Source: RGIG1918 sp964570895 (GTDB lineage Bacteria > Cyanobacteriota > Vampirovibrionia > Gastranaerophilales > Gastranaerophilaceae). From it: DNA of 64,000 bases. Below, piece by piece: positions 51,211 to 60,169 of the stretch. The translations under genes and the position numbers were made by a program. Numbering within the stretch: position 1 is the stretch's first letter; each line of letters opens with the position of its first letter. The stretch spans positions 1-64,000 of the forward strand of contig CAZMZD010000002.1 in assembly GCA_964570895.1 (NCBI GenBank), read 5' to 3'. The notes below the pieces were generated by a model. It worked only from the letters and a program-made list of their open reading frames with translations. It was not told the DNA's origin and searched no databases.

Positions 51211-51720
51211 ATGATTGAAATGAATGTTATGGGCATAGCACTTGATACCAGAACAGGAACACCAATTGTTGTGCTTAATGATTTAGATAATAGAAAAGCG
51301 CTTCCAATTTGGATTGGCTCGGCTGAAGCAAGTTCGATTATTAGGAAAATTGAAAATATCCCAAGCACGCGCCCAATGACACACGACTTATTTGTTGATT
51401 TTGTTGAACAAACAGGCAGTGAATTGAAATATGTTGAAATTACGGATGTGAACGAGCAAACATATTTTGCAACAATTGTGATTGAAAATATGAATGGCGA
51501 AGAAATTTATGTAGATTCAAGGCCGTCTGACGCAATCTCTATCGCACTTCGCGCTAAAGCGCCAATTTATGTTTCAGCAGAAGTTATGGCACGCGGCGCA
51601 ATTTCAATAAATTCTGAAAAAGATAAACAAGAGGAAGAAGAATTTAAAAACTTTATTCAAGAAGTTAAACCTTCCGATTTTGAAAAATTAATTAACAAAA
51701 ATTTTGAAAGTGACACATAA
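51211..51720 (+). CDS. Bifunctional nuclease (BFN) domain protein
   Basis: 169 residues. The BFN domain starts at once: MNVMGIALDTRTGTPIVVL, ALPIWIGSAEASSI and SRPSDAISIALRAKAPIYVS are its hallmarks. The C-terminal ~40 residues (EFKNFIQEVKPSDFEKLI) form the short helical tail common in bacterial members. BFN proteins were described as having DNase and RNase activity in plants; bacterial function is poorly defined. I use the ATG at 51211 with AAAGG 10 nt upstream; TATAAT at 51178-51183 gives a short leader. It ends 3 nt before the next gene, so the two form an operon. Confidence 0.9.
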   Translation: MIEMNVMGIALDTRTGTPIVVLNDLDNRKALPIWIGSAEASSIIRKIENIPSTRPMTHDLFVDFVEQTGSELKYVEITDVNEQTYFATIVIENMNGEEIYVDSRPSDAISIALRAKAPIYVSAEVMARGAISINSEKDKQEEEEFKNFIQEVKPSDFEKLINKNFESDT

Positions 51721-51723
51721 AAT

Positions 51724-52977
51724 ATGGCAGTGAAAATTAGAATTAAAGAAGACCCAAGGGAAATAATTAAAAAGTCTGAAGAAGAGGTTAAAGCTCGTTT
51801 TGAAGAGATAGACAGAATTAAAGAATATAACCAAGAAAAGGTTCTTCAAGCTTTTATGGATAATAAAATTGGCGAAGAACATTTCTACACCGTAACGGGC
51901 TATGGGCACGACGACATGGGGCGCGAGGCTTTGGACAAAGTTTTTGCTCAAGCATTTAAAGCGGAAAAAGCAATTGTTCGCCCGCATTTTGTTTCAGGCA
52001 CGCACACAATTGCTTGCGTTTTGTTTGGGTTGCTTCGAATGGGCGATACCTTGATGTCTGCAACGGGCACGCCGTATGACACTTTAGAAGAGCTTATCGG
52101 GCATAAAACAAAAACCCCTGAAAGCCTTTGGGGGCACGGCGTTGATTATCTTGAAATTCCTCTTATCGGAGATAAACTTGTTGACTTTGGCGAAATTATA
52201 AGAAAAATGAATGACAATGTGAAAGTCGTTGAAATTCAAAGGTCAAGGGGGTATAACCTTCGCCCATCGGTTTCAATTGATGAAATAGGGCGCATTGTTG
52301 ATATAGTTAAAAAGCAAAATCCGCGCGCAATTTGCTTTGTGGATAATTGTTACGGCGAATTTGTTGAAGATAGAGAGCCGCTTGAAGTTGGCGCAGACAT
52401 CATTTGCGGAAGTTTAATTAAAAACGCGGGTGGCGGAATTGTGGAAGCAGGCGGTTACATCGCAGGGCGCGCCGATTTGGTTGACCAATGCGCTGCAAGG
52501 CTCACTGCCCCTGGGATATATGGCGAAGGTGGCGCGATGTTTAATCAAACTCGTGTTATGTTGCAAGGCTTTTTTATGGCGCCTTCCGTTGTGGCGGAAG
52601 CTCATAAAGGCGCAATTCTTGCGGCTAAAACTTTTGAGAATATAAATATTAAAACTTACCCTCGCTCAAAAGAGAAGAGGACGGATTTAATTCAAGCGAT
52701 AAAACTTGAAGACCCAGAAATGCAAAAAGCATTTTGCAGGGCGCTTCAAAAATATTCTCCTGTAGATTCGCACCTCACTCCAATTCCTGACGATGTCCCC
52801 GGGTATGAAAACAAACTTATTATGGCAGGGGGCAGTTTCATTGAAGGTTCGACTATGGAATTATCTGCGGATGGGCCGCTTCGCGAGCCTTATGCGGTTT
52901 ATATGCAAGGCGGTTTGAATTATGCTCACGTTAAAATCGCACTCCGCGGCGTGCTTGAAGAGTTGAAGAATTTATAA
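51724..52977 (+). CDS. PLP-dependent 'methionine gamma-lyase family' protein
   Basis: 417 residues of the family once called aluminium-resistance proteins (PF06838-like). Motifs in order: YTVTGYGHDDMGREALDKVFA, VRPHFVSGTHTIACVLFG, ATGTPYDTLEELIG, FVDNCYGEFVE (the Asp that binds the PLP ring nitrogen), and GSLIKNAGGGI with the probable Schiff-base lysine. GEGGAMFNQTR and DGPLREPYAVYMQGGLNY follow. The family is common in cyanobacteria and Firmicutes; substrate unproven. It follows the BFN gene with a 3-nt gap. Behind its stop is the left 46-bp repeat of the eno 3' end. Confidence 0.92.
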   Translation: MAVKIRIKEDPREIIKKSEEEVKARFEEIDRIKEYNQEKVLQAFMDNKIGEEHFYTVTGYGHDDMGREALDKVFAQAFKAEKAIVRPHFVSGTHTIACVLFGLLRMGDTLMSATGTPYDTLEELIGHKTKTPESLWGHGVDYLEIPLIGDKLVDFGEIIRKMNDNVKVVEIQRSRGYNLRPSVSIDEIGRIVDIVKKQNPRAICFVDNCYGEFVEDREPLEVGADIICGSLIKNAGGGIVEAGGYIAGRADLVDQCAARLTAPGIYGEGGAMFNQTRVMLQGFFMAPSVVAEAHKGAILAAKTFENINIKTYPRSKEKRTDLIQAIKLEDPEMQKAFCRALQKYSPVDSHLTPIPDDVPGYENKLIMAGGSFIEGSTMELSADGPLREPYAVYMQGGLNYAHVKIALRGVLEELKNL

Positions 52978-52979
52978 AT

Positions 52980-53025
52980 AATTAATACATCGGGCACATG
53001 AGCGAAGCTTTTTGACCGTTGAAAG
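52980..53025. repeat. 46-bp duplicate of the eno 3' end (left, displaced copy)
   Basis: Identical to 53990-54035, which forms the last 13 codons and stop of eno. Here it is detached from any eno coding sequence. The copies are 1010 bp apart in direct orientation, like the attL/attR pair of an element that enters the 3' end of a gene. Confidence 0.92.
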
Positions 53026-53109
53026 TTTGCAATCTTGAGCAAGATTTTCATTATTAGCAACTGTATTCTATGGCATATTTACTTAAAGAAAAACCATTGA
53101 TACGAGTTT

Positions 53110-53391
53110 TTATTTTATGGCAAACCAGCAAAAGAGTAAGAATGTTAATGCAGGCGCAACAAAAATTGCTAAAGTTATATCCAATGCTAATTTTGCTTTT
53201 TTGTATTTTATGGGGAGAAAAAGGCTTAATAAAATTACTATTGCAAAAAGCGAGCTCACAAGCATTTTTGCAACCGTCGCAGTTCCCGATAGAATTTCTG
53301 CGATTGCAGAAATAAAGAAAGTTAAAATAAGCAATACTTTTAACAAAGTAAAAAATATCTTTAGAATTGTTAAAGAATATTTTGCAAACAT
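53110..53391 (-). CDS. Possible small three-helix membrane protein
   Basis: 93 residues with three hydrophobic segments (about 8-34, 42-60, 68-90) and a basic loop PIKYKKAK between the last two. The reverse strand also has an open frame (53117-53422, 101 residues, Lys/Asn-rich) whose stop lies just before the next start; third codon positions coincide on both strands, so composition cannot decide. I prefer the membrane protein because its topology is coherent, but neither start has a ribosome site. It is on the same strand as eno. Confidence 0.35.
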   Translation of the reverse strand: MFAKYSLTILKIFFTLLKVLLILTFFISAIAEILSGTATVAKMLVSSLFAIVILLSLFLPIKYKKAKLALDITLAIFVAPALTFLLFCWFAIK

Positions 53392-53423
53392 AGTAACTAC
53401 ATATTACAGAATGGAGGTATAAA

Positions 53424-53966
53424 ATGCAAGATGATTTAAAGCAAAACTTATTGAAAAGCTCTGTTGAATTTAGGGAAAAATTATCATCCTTGAACGTGGC
53501 TCGTGATTGGGTAAAAACAAATCGTGCGCTTGAAGAATTTTATAAAAGACCTAATATAAACATAACCAATACTTCGAGAGGGCTTAATATTAAAAATTCT
53601 ATGCGTCATATTGTAGGTTCGGCAAAATATCAACAAAGCTATGGGTTATTGGCTGAACCTTTGGGTTATATAAAGGAAGGCTGGGATTTTCTGACAGAAC
53701 CATTTATTTATATGGCTCAAGACAGAGGTCTAAATTACCCAAAATATTTACGCAAAACATTAAATGATACATTAATAGATTTAGAAAACAATGAGATTGG
53801 GCGCAACTACGTTAAGCAAAATCCAAATATAACTGATGAAGATATTATGCAATATGCATTAAATCAGGCTTTTAAAAATTACAACAAGCAATATAACACG
53901 GACTATTTAATAAAATTGCAGCAAAATTTGTTAGGCAATTCCCTAATAAATAAAGGTAAAAAATAA
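53424..53966 (+). CDS. Unknown protein inside the eno-flanked segment
   Basis: 180 residues, largely helical and rich in Asn, Tyr and Lys; no membrane segment or signal. Phrases such as GLLAEPLGYIKEGWDFLTEPFIYMAQDRG and NPNITDEDIMQYALNQAFKNY give no family I know. GGAGG at 53412-53416 lies 7 nt before the ATG, so translation is likely. Being confined between the 46-bp repeats, it is a cargo-gene candidate. Base composition is similar to the surroundings. Confidence 0.6.
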   Translation: MQDDLKQNLLKSSVEFREKLSSLNVARDWVKTNRALEEFYKRPNINITNTSRGLNIKNSMRHIVGSAKYQQSYGLLAEPLGYIKEGWDFLTEPFIYMAQDRGLNYPKYLRKTLNDTLIDLENNEIGRNYVKQNPNITDEDIMQYALNQAFKNYNKQYNTDYLIKLQQNLLGNSLINKGKK

Positions 53967-53989
53967 CGCAATCGCTTGTGTGTGAGCTT

Positions 53990-54035
53990 AATTAATACAT
54001 CGGGCACATGAGCGAAGCTTTTTGACCGTTGAAAG
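53990..54035. repeat. 46-bp direct repeat, copy within eno
   Basis: Encodes the C-terminal residues FNGQKASLMCPMY and stop of eno, plus two bases beyond. Exact match to 52980-53025. Confidence 0.92.
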
Positions 54036-55299
54036 CCGTGAGCCCCAAGTATTTTGCAGAAGAGCCTAATTGTTGCTCTATGCGGATTAATTGGTTATAT
54101 TTCGCAACCCTATCGGAGCGAGAAAGCGAGCCCGTTTTAATTTGCCCTGCATTTAATGCAACTGCTAAATCTGCAATGAAAGTGTCTTCCGTTTCGCCGG
54201 AGCGGTGCGACACGATTGCTTTATAGCCCGCGCTTTGCGCCATATTCACAGCGTCTAAGGTTTCAGTTAATGTGCCGATTTGGTTAACCTTAATCAAAAT
54301 TGAGTTCGCGTAATTTTCCTCAATTCCTTTTTTTAATAGTTCCGTGTTTGTAACAAAAAGGTCATCGCCCACAAGCTGACACTTCCCGCCAAGCCTTTGA
54401 GTGAGCTTTTTCCAGCCTTCAAAGTCGTTTTCTGCAAGCCCGTCTTCAATTGAAATAATTGGATATTTGTTAACTAAAACTTCAAGAAAATCAACCATTT
54501 CGTCGCTTGTGAGAACTCTATTTTCGCCTTTTAGCGTATATTTTCCGTCCCAATAAAATTCGCTTGAGGCGACATCTAAAGCAATTTTCACATCATCTGT
54601 TGTATAGCCTGCTTCTTCAATTGCTTCAAGCAGCACTTGGAGCGCTTCTTCGTTCGAGGAAAGATTTGGCGCGAAACCGCCTTCATCGCCAACTGATGTA
54701 ATGTGCCCTTTGTCTTGCAAAACTTTTTTTAAGCTGTGGAAAACTTCTGAACCAATGCGAACCGCGTCTTGAAAATTAACAGCGCTTGCCGGAACAATCA
54801 TAAATTCCTGAAAATCAACGCTGTTATCCGCGTGCATTCCGCCATTTAAAACATTCATCATAGGGGTTGGAAGAACAAGTGCGTTAATTCCGCCTAAGTA
54901 TCTGTAAAGTGGCATTTCAAAAGCGAGCGCACAAGCGCGAGCGATGGCTAAAGAAACGCTTAAAATTGCATTCGCGCCGAGCCTCGATTTATTTTCAGTG
55001 CCATCAAGAATAATCATTAATCTGTCTATTTCTTGTTGGTTTGAGGCGTTTTGCCCAATAAGTTCAGGTGCAATAATAGAGTTTACATTATCAACCGCTT
55101 GCAAAACCCCGCGCCCAAGATACATAGAGTCGTCGCCATCTCTAAGTTCTTGTGCTTCGTTTATACCGGTCGAAGCGCCGGATGGCACGGAAGCTCTGCC
55201 TACAACACCACAAGAGAGCACAACATCTGTTTCTATTGTTGGGTTTCCTCGTGAATCTAAAATTTGCCTTGCCGTAATATCTTCAATTATTGTTGGCAT
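53992..55299 (-). CDS. eno: Enolase
   Basis: 435 residues, full length. Motifs: ARQILDSRGNPTIE, SVPSGASTG, VGDEGGFAPNL, the metal ligands D, E and D in LDVASSEFY, SIEDGLAENDFEGW and LVGDDLFVTN, LIKVNQIGTLTET with the catalytic lysine, and VSHRSGETEDTFIADLAV. It interconverts 2-phosphoglycerate and phosphoenolpyruvate. GAGG precedes the ATG. It follows a small acidic protein gene on the same strand by 17 bp. Its 3' end is intact but carries the duplicated 46 bp. Confidence 0.97.
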   Translation of the reverse strand: MPTIIEDITARQILDSRGNPTIETDVVLSCGVVGRASVPSGASTGINEAQELRDGDDSMYLGRGVLQAVDNVNSIIAPELIGQNASNQQEIDRLMIILDGTENKSRLGANAILSVSLAIARACALAFEMPLYRYLGGINALVLPTPMMNVLNGGMHADNSVDFQEFMIVPASAVNFQDAVRIGSEVFHSLKKVLQDKGHITSVGDEGGFAPNLSSNEEALQVLLEAIEEAGYTTDDVKIALDVASSEFYWDGKYTLKGENRVLTSDEMVDFLEVLVNKYPIISIEDGLAENDFEGWKKLTQRLGGKCQLVGDDLFVTNTELLKKGIEENYANSILIKVNQIGTLTETLDAVNMAQSAGYKAIVSHRSGETEDTFIADLAVALNAGQIKTGSLSRSDRVAKYNQLIRIEQQLGSSAKYLGLTAFNGQKASLMCPMY

Positions 55300-55316
55300 A
55301 ATATCCTCTTTAAAAA

Positions 55317-55649
55317 TTAGTCTTCGTCAATATCAATGTCAAAGTCTTCCGAGGAATTTGCCGCTTTCTTTTGAGTTTTTTCTAAAGCTTTTTCTTTGGC
55401 TTTTCTAAGCCTGATATTTGCGGAATTTATGACTGCAAGAGAGTTTAGAGAAGCGCGCAGTTCGTTTGACCTGTCACGGTATTTTTCTTTTTGTTCTTGT
55501 TCGTCTTCATTTTGTTCGTACAAGAAATATTCCGTGCCTTGATCTTGTTTATCGTCACTGGTTTTAGCTGCTGTTCCTGATATGTCGCCAGATTTAAAAT
55601 TAAAGCTGCCGCCTATACCCAAAACACCGGCTGATCTGTTATCAACCAT
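55317..55649 (-). CDS. Small charged protein upstream of eno
   Basis: 110 residues. Glycine-rich start (VLGIGGSFNFKSGDISGTA), a Gln/Glu-rich middle, a helical stretch (RSNELRASLNSLAVINSANIRLRKAKEKALEK) and a very acidic end DFDIDIDED. Likely cytoplasmic and partly disordered. No family recognised. GAGGTAAA directly precedes the ATG. It is co-transcribed with eno. Confidence 0.6.
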   Translation of the reverse strand: MVDNRSAGVLGIGGSFNFKSGDISGTAAKTSDDKQDQGTEYFLYEQNEDEQEQKEKYRDRSNELRASLNSLAVINSANIRLRKAKEKALEKTQKKAANSSEDFDIDIDED

Positions 55650-55783
55650 TTTACCTCGTCATTTACCTTCACAAAACGAAACTATTATAACATTTTGTTT
55701 TATGAAATGGAATAGATGTATGTATAAAACATGAAAAATTATTTTTTTGCTACTTTGTTTTGTTTTCATGTAATAATTTTAGA

Positions 55784-57220
55784 ATGATAAATTTAAAAAG
55801 ATTGTTTTTTAAAAGAAAGAAAAAATCAAATATAAAAGCCCCAATCCTTGAAGCGCTCAACGCTTACAAGAAAAATCCCATGACCGGTTTTCATATCCCC
55901 GGGCATAATCGCGGGGCGGCAATTATGCCAAAATTTGTTGATTTGGTCGGAAAAGATGTTTTTGCGCTTGATACAACAGATGAATTTGATAATTTAGGCA
56001 CATTGCACCCTGCAACAGGCGCAATTAAACGTGCGCTAAAACTTGCGGCAGAGGCTTTTGGCGCTCAAAGAACATTCTTTTTAACAGGCGGGTCAACTGT
56101 TGGAAACCTTGCTCTCGCGCTTGGCGCAACAAAACCAAACAGTCAGATTTTAATAGGCAGAAACTGCCACAGGTCCGTGCTTTGCGGGATGGTAATTACA
56201 GGGGCGGAACCTAATTGGCTTATTCCTAAAAAATTAGACGATTGGGCAATTTTTGGCGCGGTTAGCGCAAGCGATGTTGAGAAAAAATTAAAAAACAACC
56301 CGAATATTGCACTTGTGTGGATTACAAACCCGACGTATGAAGGCGTAATTTCAGATATCAAAGCAATTTCCAAGGTTTGCAAAAAATATAATGTGCCTTT
56401 AATTGTTGATGAGGCGCACGGCTCGCTTTGGAATTTCAGCGACAGGCTTCCCCAAACGGCGCTTGAGCTTGGGGCAGACGCAGTTGTTAATTCTTTGCAT
56501 AAAACAGGCGGCTCAATGGTTCAAAGCTCGATGTTGCACATTGCACATAATTCTCTGCTTGACCCTGATGAAGTTGAAAGAGCCTTGATGATGATACATT
56601 CAACAAGCCCTTCAATGTTGTTTCTTGCAAGTTTAGATTCCGCACGCGCTTATCTGAATTCTGAAAAAGGCTTGGAATTGATTGATAATGCGATAGATAA
56701 CGCGCTTTATTTTAGAGATAGGGCAAAAAATATTAAAAATGTGTCTGTATTATCTAAAAAAGACCAACTAAATTTTGACCCAACAAAGATTTTTATTAAA
56801 GTTAAGGGTTTATCCGGAGTTGAGCTTGAAAAGATTTTAGAAGAAGAATTTAGGGTGGAAGTCGAATCTGCTTCTGATGAAGGGATTTTGATATTATCTA
56901 ACATCGGGGGCAAGAAAAGCGAGTTTGAGTATCTTTTAGACTGCTTTAAAAAGATTGCTTCGAGAAATTATACAAAAACAACTGAAAATGTTGTAAAATA
57001 CACCCCTCTTGTGGACCCTGAAATTATCATGACACCAAGAATTGCATATTTTTGCGAAAAAGAAGTGGTTAAAAAAGAAGAGGCAGTTGGGCGCATTTGC
57101 TCTGAAATTATTGCGCTTTGCCCCCCTGGGATTTCGGTTCTTCTCCCTGGGGAATTAATCCGCGAAGAGCACTTGCCTTATCTTACAAATTTTGAAAAAA
57201 TCGAAGTTGTTAAAAACTAG
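55784..57220 (+). CDS. Orn/Lys/Arg decarboxylase (fold type I PLP enzyme)
   Basis: 478 residues. Motifs: GFHIPGHNRG near the start, FFLTGGSTVGN, NCHRSVLCGMVI, VWITNPTYEGVISDI, LIVDEAHGS (PLP aspartate) and NSLHKTGGSMVQSS with the Schiff-base lysine. The length is that of the compact group, shorter than the E. coli biodegradative enzymes because the N-terminal wing domain is absent. It probably makes agmatine, cadaverine or putrescine; with speE 6 kb away, arginine decarboxylation for polyamine synthesis is reasonable. I use the ATG at 55784; a TTG eight codons upstream has no support. TAATAA lies 7 nt before it. Confidence 0.88.
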   Translation: MINLKRLFFKRKKKSNIKAPILEALNAYKKNPMTGFHIPGHNRGAAIMPKFVDLVGKDVFALDTTDEFDNLGTLHPATGAIKRALKLAAEAFGAQRTFFLTGGSTVGNLALALGATKPNSQILIGRNCHRSVLCGMVITGAEPNWLIPKKLDDWAIFGAVSASDVEKKLKNNPNIALVWITNPTYEGVISDIKAISKVCKKYNVPLIVDEAHGSLWNFSDRLPQTALELGADAVVNSLHKTGGSMVQSSMLHIAHNSLLDPDEVERALMMIHSTSPSMLFLASLDSARAYLNSEKGLELIDNAIDNALYFRDRAKNIKNVSVLSKKDQLNFDPTKIFIKVKGLSGVELEKILEEEFRVEVESASDEGILILSNIGGKKSEFEYLLDCFKKIASRNYTKTTENVVKYTPLVDPEIIMTPRIAYFCEKEVVKKEEAVGRICSEIIALCPPGISVLLPGELIREEHLPYLTNFEKIEVVKN

Positions 57221-57227
57221 GGTTAAT

Positions 57228-58172
57228 ATGGAAAACAATTTAGAAAATATAATTGAAATGTATAAAGAAAAAGAAGAAACACTTTCTCCTTATGCTATGA
57301 AATTTGTAAACTCTAAAGGAAGAGAAAATTTTGAAGAAGAATGCGCGTTTAGAACGCCTTTTATGCGCGATAGGGATAGAATTTTGCACTCTAAAGCATT
57401 TAGAAGGCTCAAAAGAAAGACTCAAGTTTTCTTTAACCCAACAAATGACCACCTTATGACACGTCTTACGCACACTCTCGAAGTTTCTCAAATTTCAAGA
57501 ACAATCGCGCGAGTTTTAAATTTAAATGAAGATTTGACAGAAGCAATTGCCTTGGGGCATGACCTTGGGCACACCCCTTTTGGACACTCCGGCGAAGACG
57601 CGCTTAACCATGTTGCAACTAATGGTTTTTCGCACAATGTTCATAGCGTTCGAGTGGTAAAACACATTGAAAAATTGAATTTGTGCCATGAAACAATAGA
57701 TGGCATTTTAAACCACACAGGGCCTCAAAAGCCTTGCACTCTTGAAGGGCAGATTGTTAAAATTTCAGATAGAATTGCATATTTAAACCATGACATAGAA
57801 GATGCTATAAGAAAAAAAGTTATAAAAATTACAGACATTCCTAGAGAATTTTTAGAATATTTTGGATTTAAGAAAAACCAAAGAATTACAAAAGTTGTTC
57901 AAGATATATATTTGCACAGTGTAAACCAGCCTGAAATATTGATTGGCGAAGAATGTATGGAATATATGAATAAACTTCGCGCTTGGATGTTTGAAAATGT
58001 ATATTTTAACGAACGAGCTAAAAAAAGAGAACAAAACGTTAAAGATATAGTCATAGATTTGTTTAATTACTACAAAGAAAAAGAGTGTGAACAGCTTGCG
58101 ATAGACTATGTTGCAGGAATGAGCGACCAATTTGCACTAAAAACATATAGAGAAATAAAATCTAAACTGTAA
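57228..58172 (+). CDS. dgt: dGTPase-like HD-domain phosphohydrolase
   Basis: 314 residues. The N-terminal FRTPFMRDRDRILHSKAFRRLKRKTQVF is the dNTPase signature; H and HD ligands follow in RLTHTLEVSQ and ALGHDLGHTPFGHSG, with ISDRIAYLNHDIEDA closing the metal site. It splits triphosphate from dGTP or other dNTPs and is shorter than E. coli Dgt, like many bacterial homologues. The ATG at 57228 lies 7 nt after the decarboxylase stop; a frame start farther upstream overlaps that gene. It precedes dnaG and rpoD on the same strand, as in several bacterial groups. Confidence 0.9.
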   Translation: MENNLENIIEMYKEKEETLSPYAMKFVNSKGRENFEEECAFRTPFMRDRDRILHSKAFRRLKRKTQVFFNPTNDHLMTRLTHTLEVSQISRTIARVLNLNEDLTEAIALGHDLGHTPFGHSGEDALNHVATNGFSHNVHSVRVVKHIEKLNLCHETIDGILNHTGPQKPCTLEGQIVKISDRIAYLNHDIEDAIRKKVIKITDIPREFLEYFGFKKNQRITKVVQDIYLHSVNQPEILIGEECMEYMNKLRAWMFENVYFNERAKKREQNVKDIVIDLFNYYKEKECEQLAIDYVAGMSDQFALKTYREIKSKL

Positions 58173-58281
58173 ACTTTTTTAAATTTTTTTGCATTTTAGG
58201 GTTTAAAAATATTTTCAACAGTGTTAAAAAGTTAACAAGAAGAGAAGAAGTCAATCTAAAAGAAGCACGATTTAAGAATTA

Positions 58282-60153
58282 ATGGCAGAAATTTCATATC
58301 AAAGCGCAGTCGAACAAATCAAAAATTCACTTGATATAGTTGAAACTATATCAAAATATGTTGTGCTTAAAAAATCAGGGCATAATTATATGGGGCTTTG
58401 CCCGTTTCACAACGAAAAAACACCTTCTTTTGTTGTCACTCCTTCAAAACAAATTTTTAAGTGTTTTGGCTGTGGCGCAGGTGGCGATGTTTTAAGCTTT
58501 TTGATGAAATATAATAATCAAAGTTTTTCAGAAGTTGTGCAAGAGCAGGCAAATATATTGGGAATCGAGCTCCCAAGGGGCTTAAGTGCAGATAAAATTG
58601 AACAAAGCAAAAAAGAAAAAGATGTTCTTTTGCATGCCGTGGACCTTGCGATGAAATTTTTCCACAACAACCTTTTGAATAATAAAGGTGCGCTTGAGTA
58701 TCTTGAAAAAAGAGGTGTCGGCGAAGTTGCAATAACAAAATTCAGGCTTGGGCTTGCTCCTAATTCAAACGATGCCCTTGTTAGCGAATTGAAAAAAGAA
58801 TTTACAAATGACGAGCTTCTTGGGGCAGGGCTTGTCTATGAAAAAGATGGGAGAGTGTATGACAGATTTAAAAATAGAATTATTATTCCGATTTTTGACA
58901 CTTATGATTCGCCCGTTGCGTTTGGCGCCCGTGCCATTATGGACGGACAAAACCCGAAATATTTAAATTCGCCTGATAGCAAAATTTATAACAAAAGCTC
59001 AATTTTATATGGCTTAAATTCCGCAAAAGACGCGATTAAAGAAGCAGATTCCGTAATTATTATGGAAGGTTATTTTGATGTTATTTCAGCGCAAGTAAAT
59101 GGCGTCAAAAACACTGTTGCTTCATGCGGAACAGCGCTTACTCCGCAGCATATTAAGCTTCTTAGCCGTTACATGCAATCAAGAAGAATTTACCTTGCGT
59201 TTGATTCAGATTCAGCAGGAAGAAAAGCTGTTAAAAACGGCAGCGAAGTTATAAAACAAATTTTTGCAAATTTAGGCAACATTAAACAATACGACTCAAA
59301 CTATGCGGATTCTTCAAACAATGTTTGCGAAATTCGCGTTGTTCCTCAAATTGGCGGGAAAGACCCTGATGAAATTATCAGAGAATTTGGCGCAGAAGGT
59401 TATTTAGAGCAAGTTAAAAATTCGCCTCTTTACCTTGATTATACGCTGGAGCAAGTTTATGCACAGATGGCGCCTGATATGACCCCACAAGAAAAAGGGT
59501 CAATTGTACACCAAATAGCTGAAATTTTGGTGGAAATTAAAAATCCGGTAATTCTTGCCGAGTATATAAAAAACAGTGCCTTTAGAATAAAGGTTGATGA
59601 ACATATATTAAGAAAACAGATAAAATTGTTACAAACTGAAACATTTGCAAAATCAGATAGCGAAATAAATCGAAATACGGTGAAAGTCGTTGATAATAGC
59701 GCGGTTTCAAGGCACAAGAGAATGGAAGAAAATCTTGTGAAACTTGGGCTTGTTGCTTCATCGCCTGAAAAAAAGGTGTATTTTCAACAATTGATTTCAG
59801 GGTATAAAGCCTTGGATAGCTTGAATTTCGACCTTCTTCGCGCCATTGACAAATCACTTTGCGAGGTAAATAATAATAGTGAATTAGCAAAAAAAATTAT
59901 TTTGGAGTTTTGTAACGACACAGATATTCAAAAACAAGTTGTTAATTTTATATATTCCTCGAATGAGTATGAGAAATTGACATATGAAGAATATACCCAA
60001 GCAATGTGCGAAACTTTCGAACGACTTAACAACATAGAAAAAGAAATTGAAAAAGAGAAAATTCGCAACAAATTTATGTCCCACGATTTATCCGAAAAGG
60101 AAAAAATAGAAATTTCGAAAGAAATTTACGAGAAATACACCCTACAAAATTAA
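58282..60153 (+). CDS. dnaG: DNA primase
   Basis: 623 residues. CHC2 zinc finger with C40, H43, C61 and C64 (LCPFHNEKTPSF, FKCFGCGAGGD). The catalytic core has IIPIFDTYDSPVAFGAR, the TOPRIM glutamate in VIIMEGYFDVISA and the metal pair in YLAFDSDSAGRKA. The C-terminal helicase-interaction domain is present but divergent. It makes RNA primers at the replication fork. It starts about 110 bp after dgt and ends 16 bp before rpoD, a core of the macromolecular-synthesis operon without rpsU. Confidence 0.97.
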   Translation: MAEISYQSAVEQIKNSLDIVETISKYVVLKKSGHNYMGLCPFHNEKTPSFVVTPSKQIFKCFGCGAGGDVLSFLMKYNNQSFSEVVQEQANILGIELPRGLSADKIEQSKKEKDVLLHAVDLAMKFFHNNLLNNKGALEYLEKRGVGEVAITKFRLGLAPNSNDALVSELKKEFTNDELLGAGLVYEKDGRVYDRFKNRIIIPIFDTYDSPVAFGARAIMDGQNPKYLNSPDSKIYNKSSILYGLNSAKDAIKEADSVIIMEGYFDVISAQVNGVKNTVASCGTALTPQHIKLLSRYMQSRRIYLAFDSDSAGRKAVKNGSEVIKQIFANLGNIKQYDSNYADSSNNVCEIRVVPQIGGKDPDEIIREFGAEGYLEQVKNSPLYLDYTLEQVYAQMAPDMTPQEKGSIVHQIAEILVEIKNPVILAEYIKNSAFRIKVDEHILRKQIKLLQTETFAKSDSEINRNTVKVVDNSAVSRHKRMEENLVKLGLVASSPEKKVYFQQLISGYKALDSLNFDLLRAIDKSLCEVNNNSELAKKIILEFCNDTDIQKQVVNFIYSSNEYEKLTYEEYTQAMCETFERLNNIEKEIEKEKIRNKFMSHDLSEKEKIEISKEIYEKYTLQN

Positions 60154-60169
60154 GAATGGAGCTATTTTA

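Larger units (their letters stand above)
52980..53989. mobile_element. Putative small insertion at the eno 3' end
   Basis: A 1010-bp segment from one 46-bp repeat up to the next, lying between eno and the PLP enzyme gene. It holds a 180-residue protein gene with a strong ribosome site and one small membrane protein frame, both unrecognised. No integrase, transposase or relaxase is present, so this would be a non-autonomous element or a remnant. A simple local duplication is the alternative. Confidence 0.45.

Noticed and set aside
53117..53422. 101-residue plus-strand frame before the gene at 53424
   Set aside because: No ribosome site or -10 box; the reverse frame gives a coherent membrane protein. 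Kept only as an alternative, since composition cannot separate the two.
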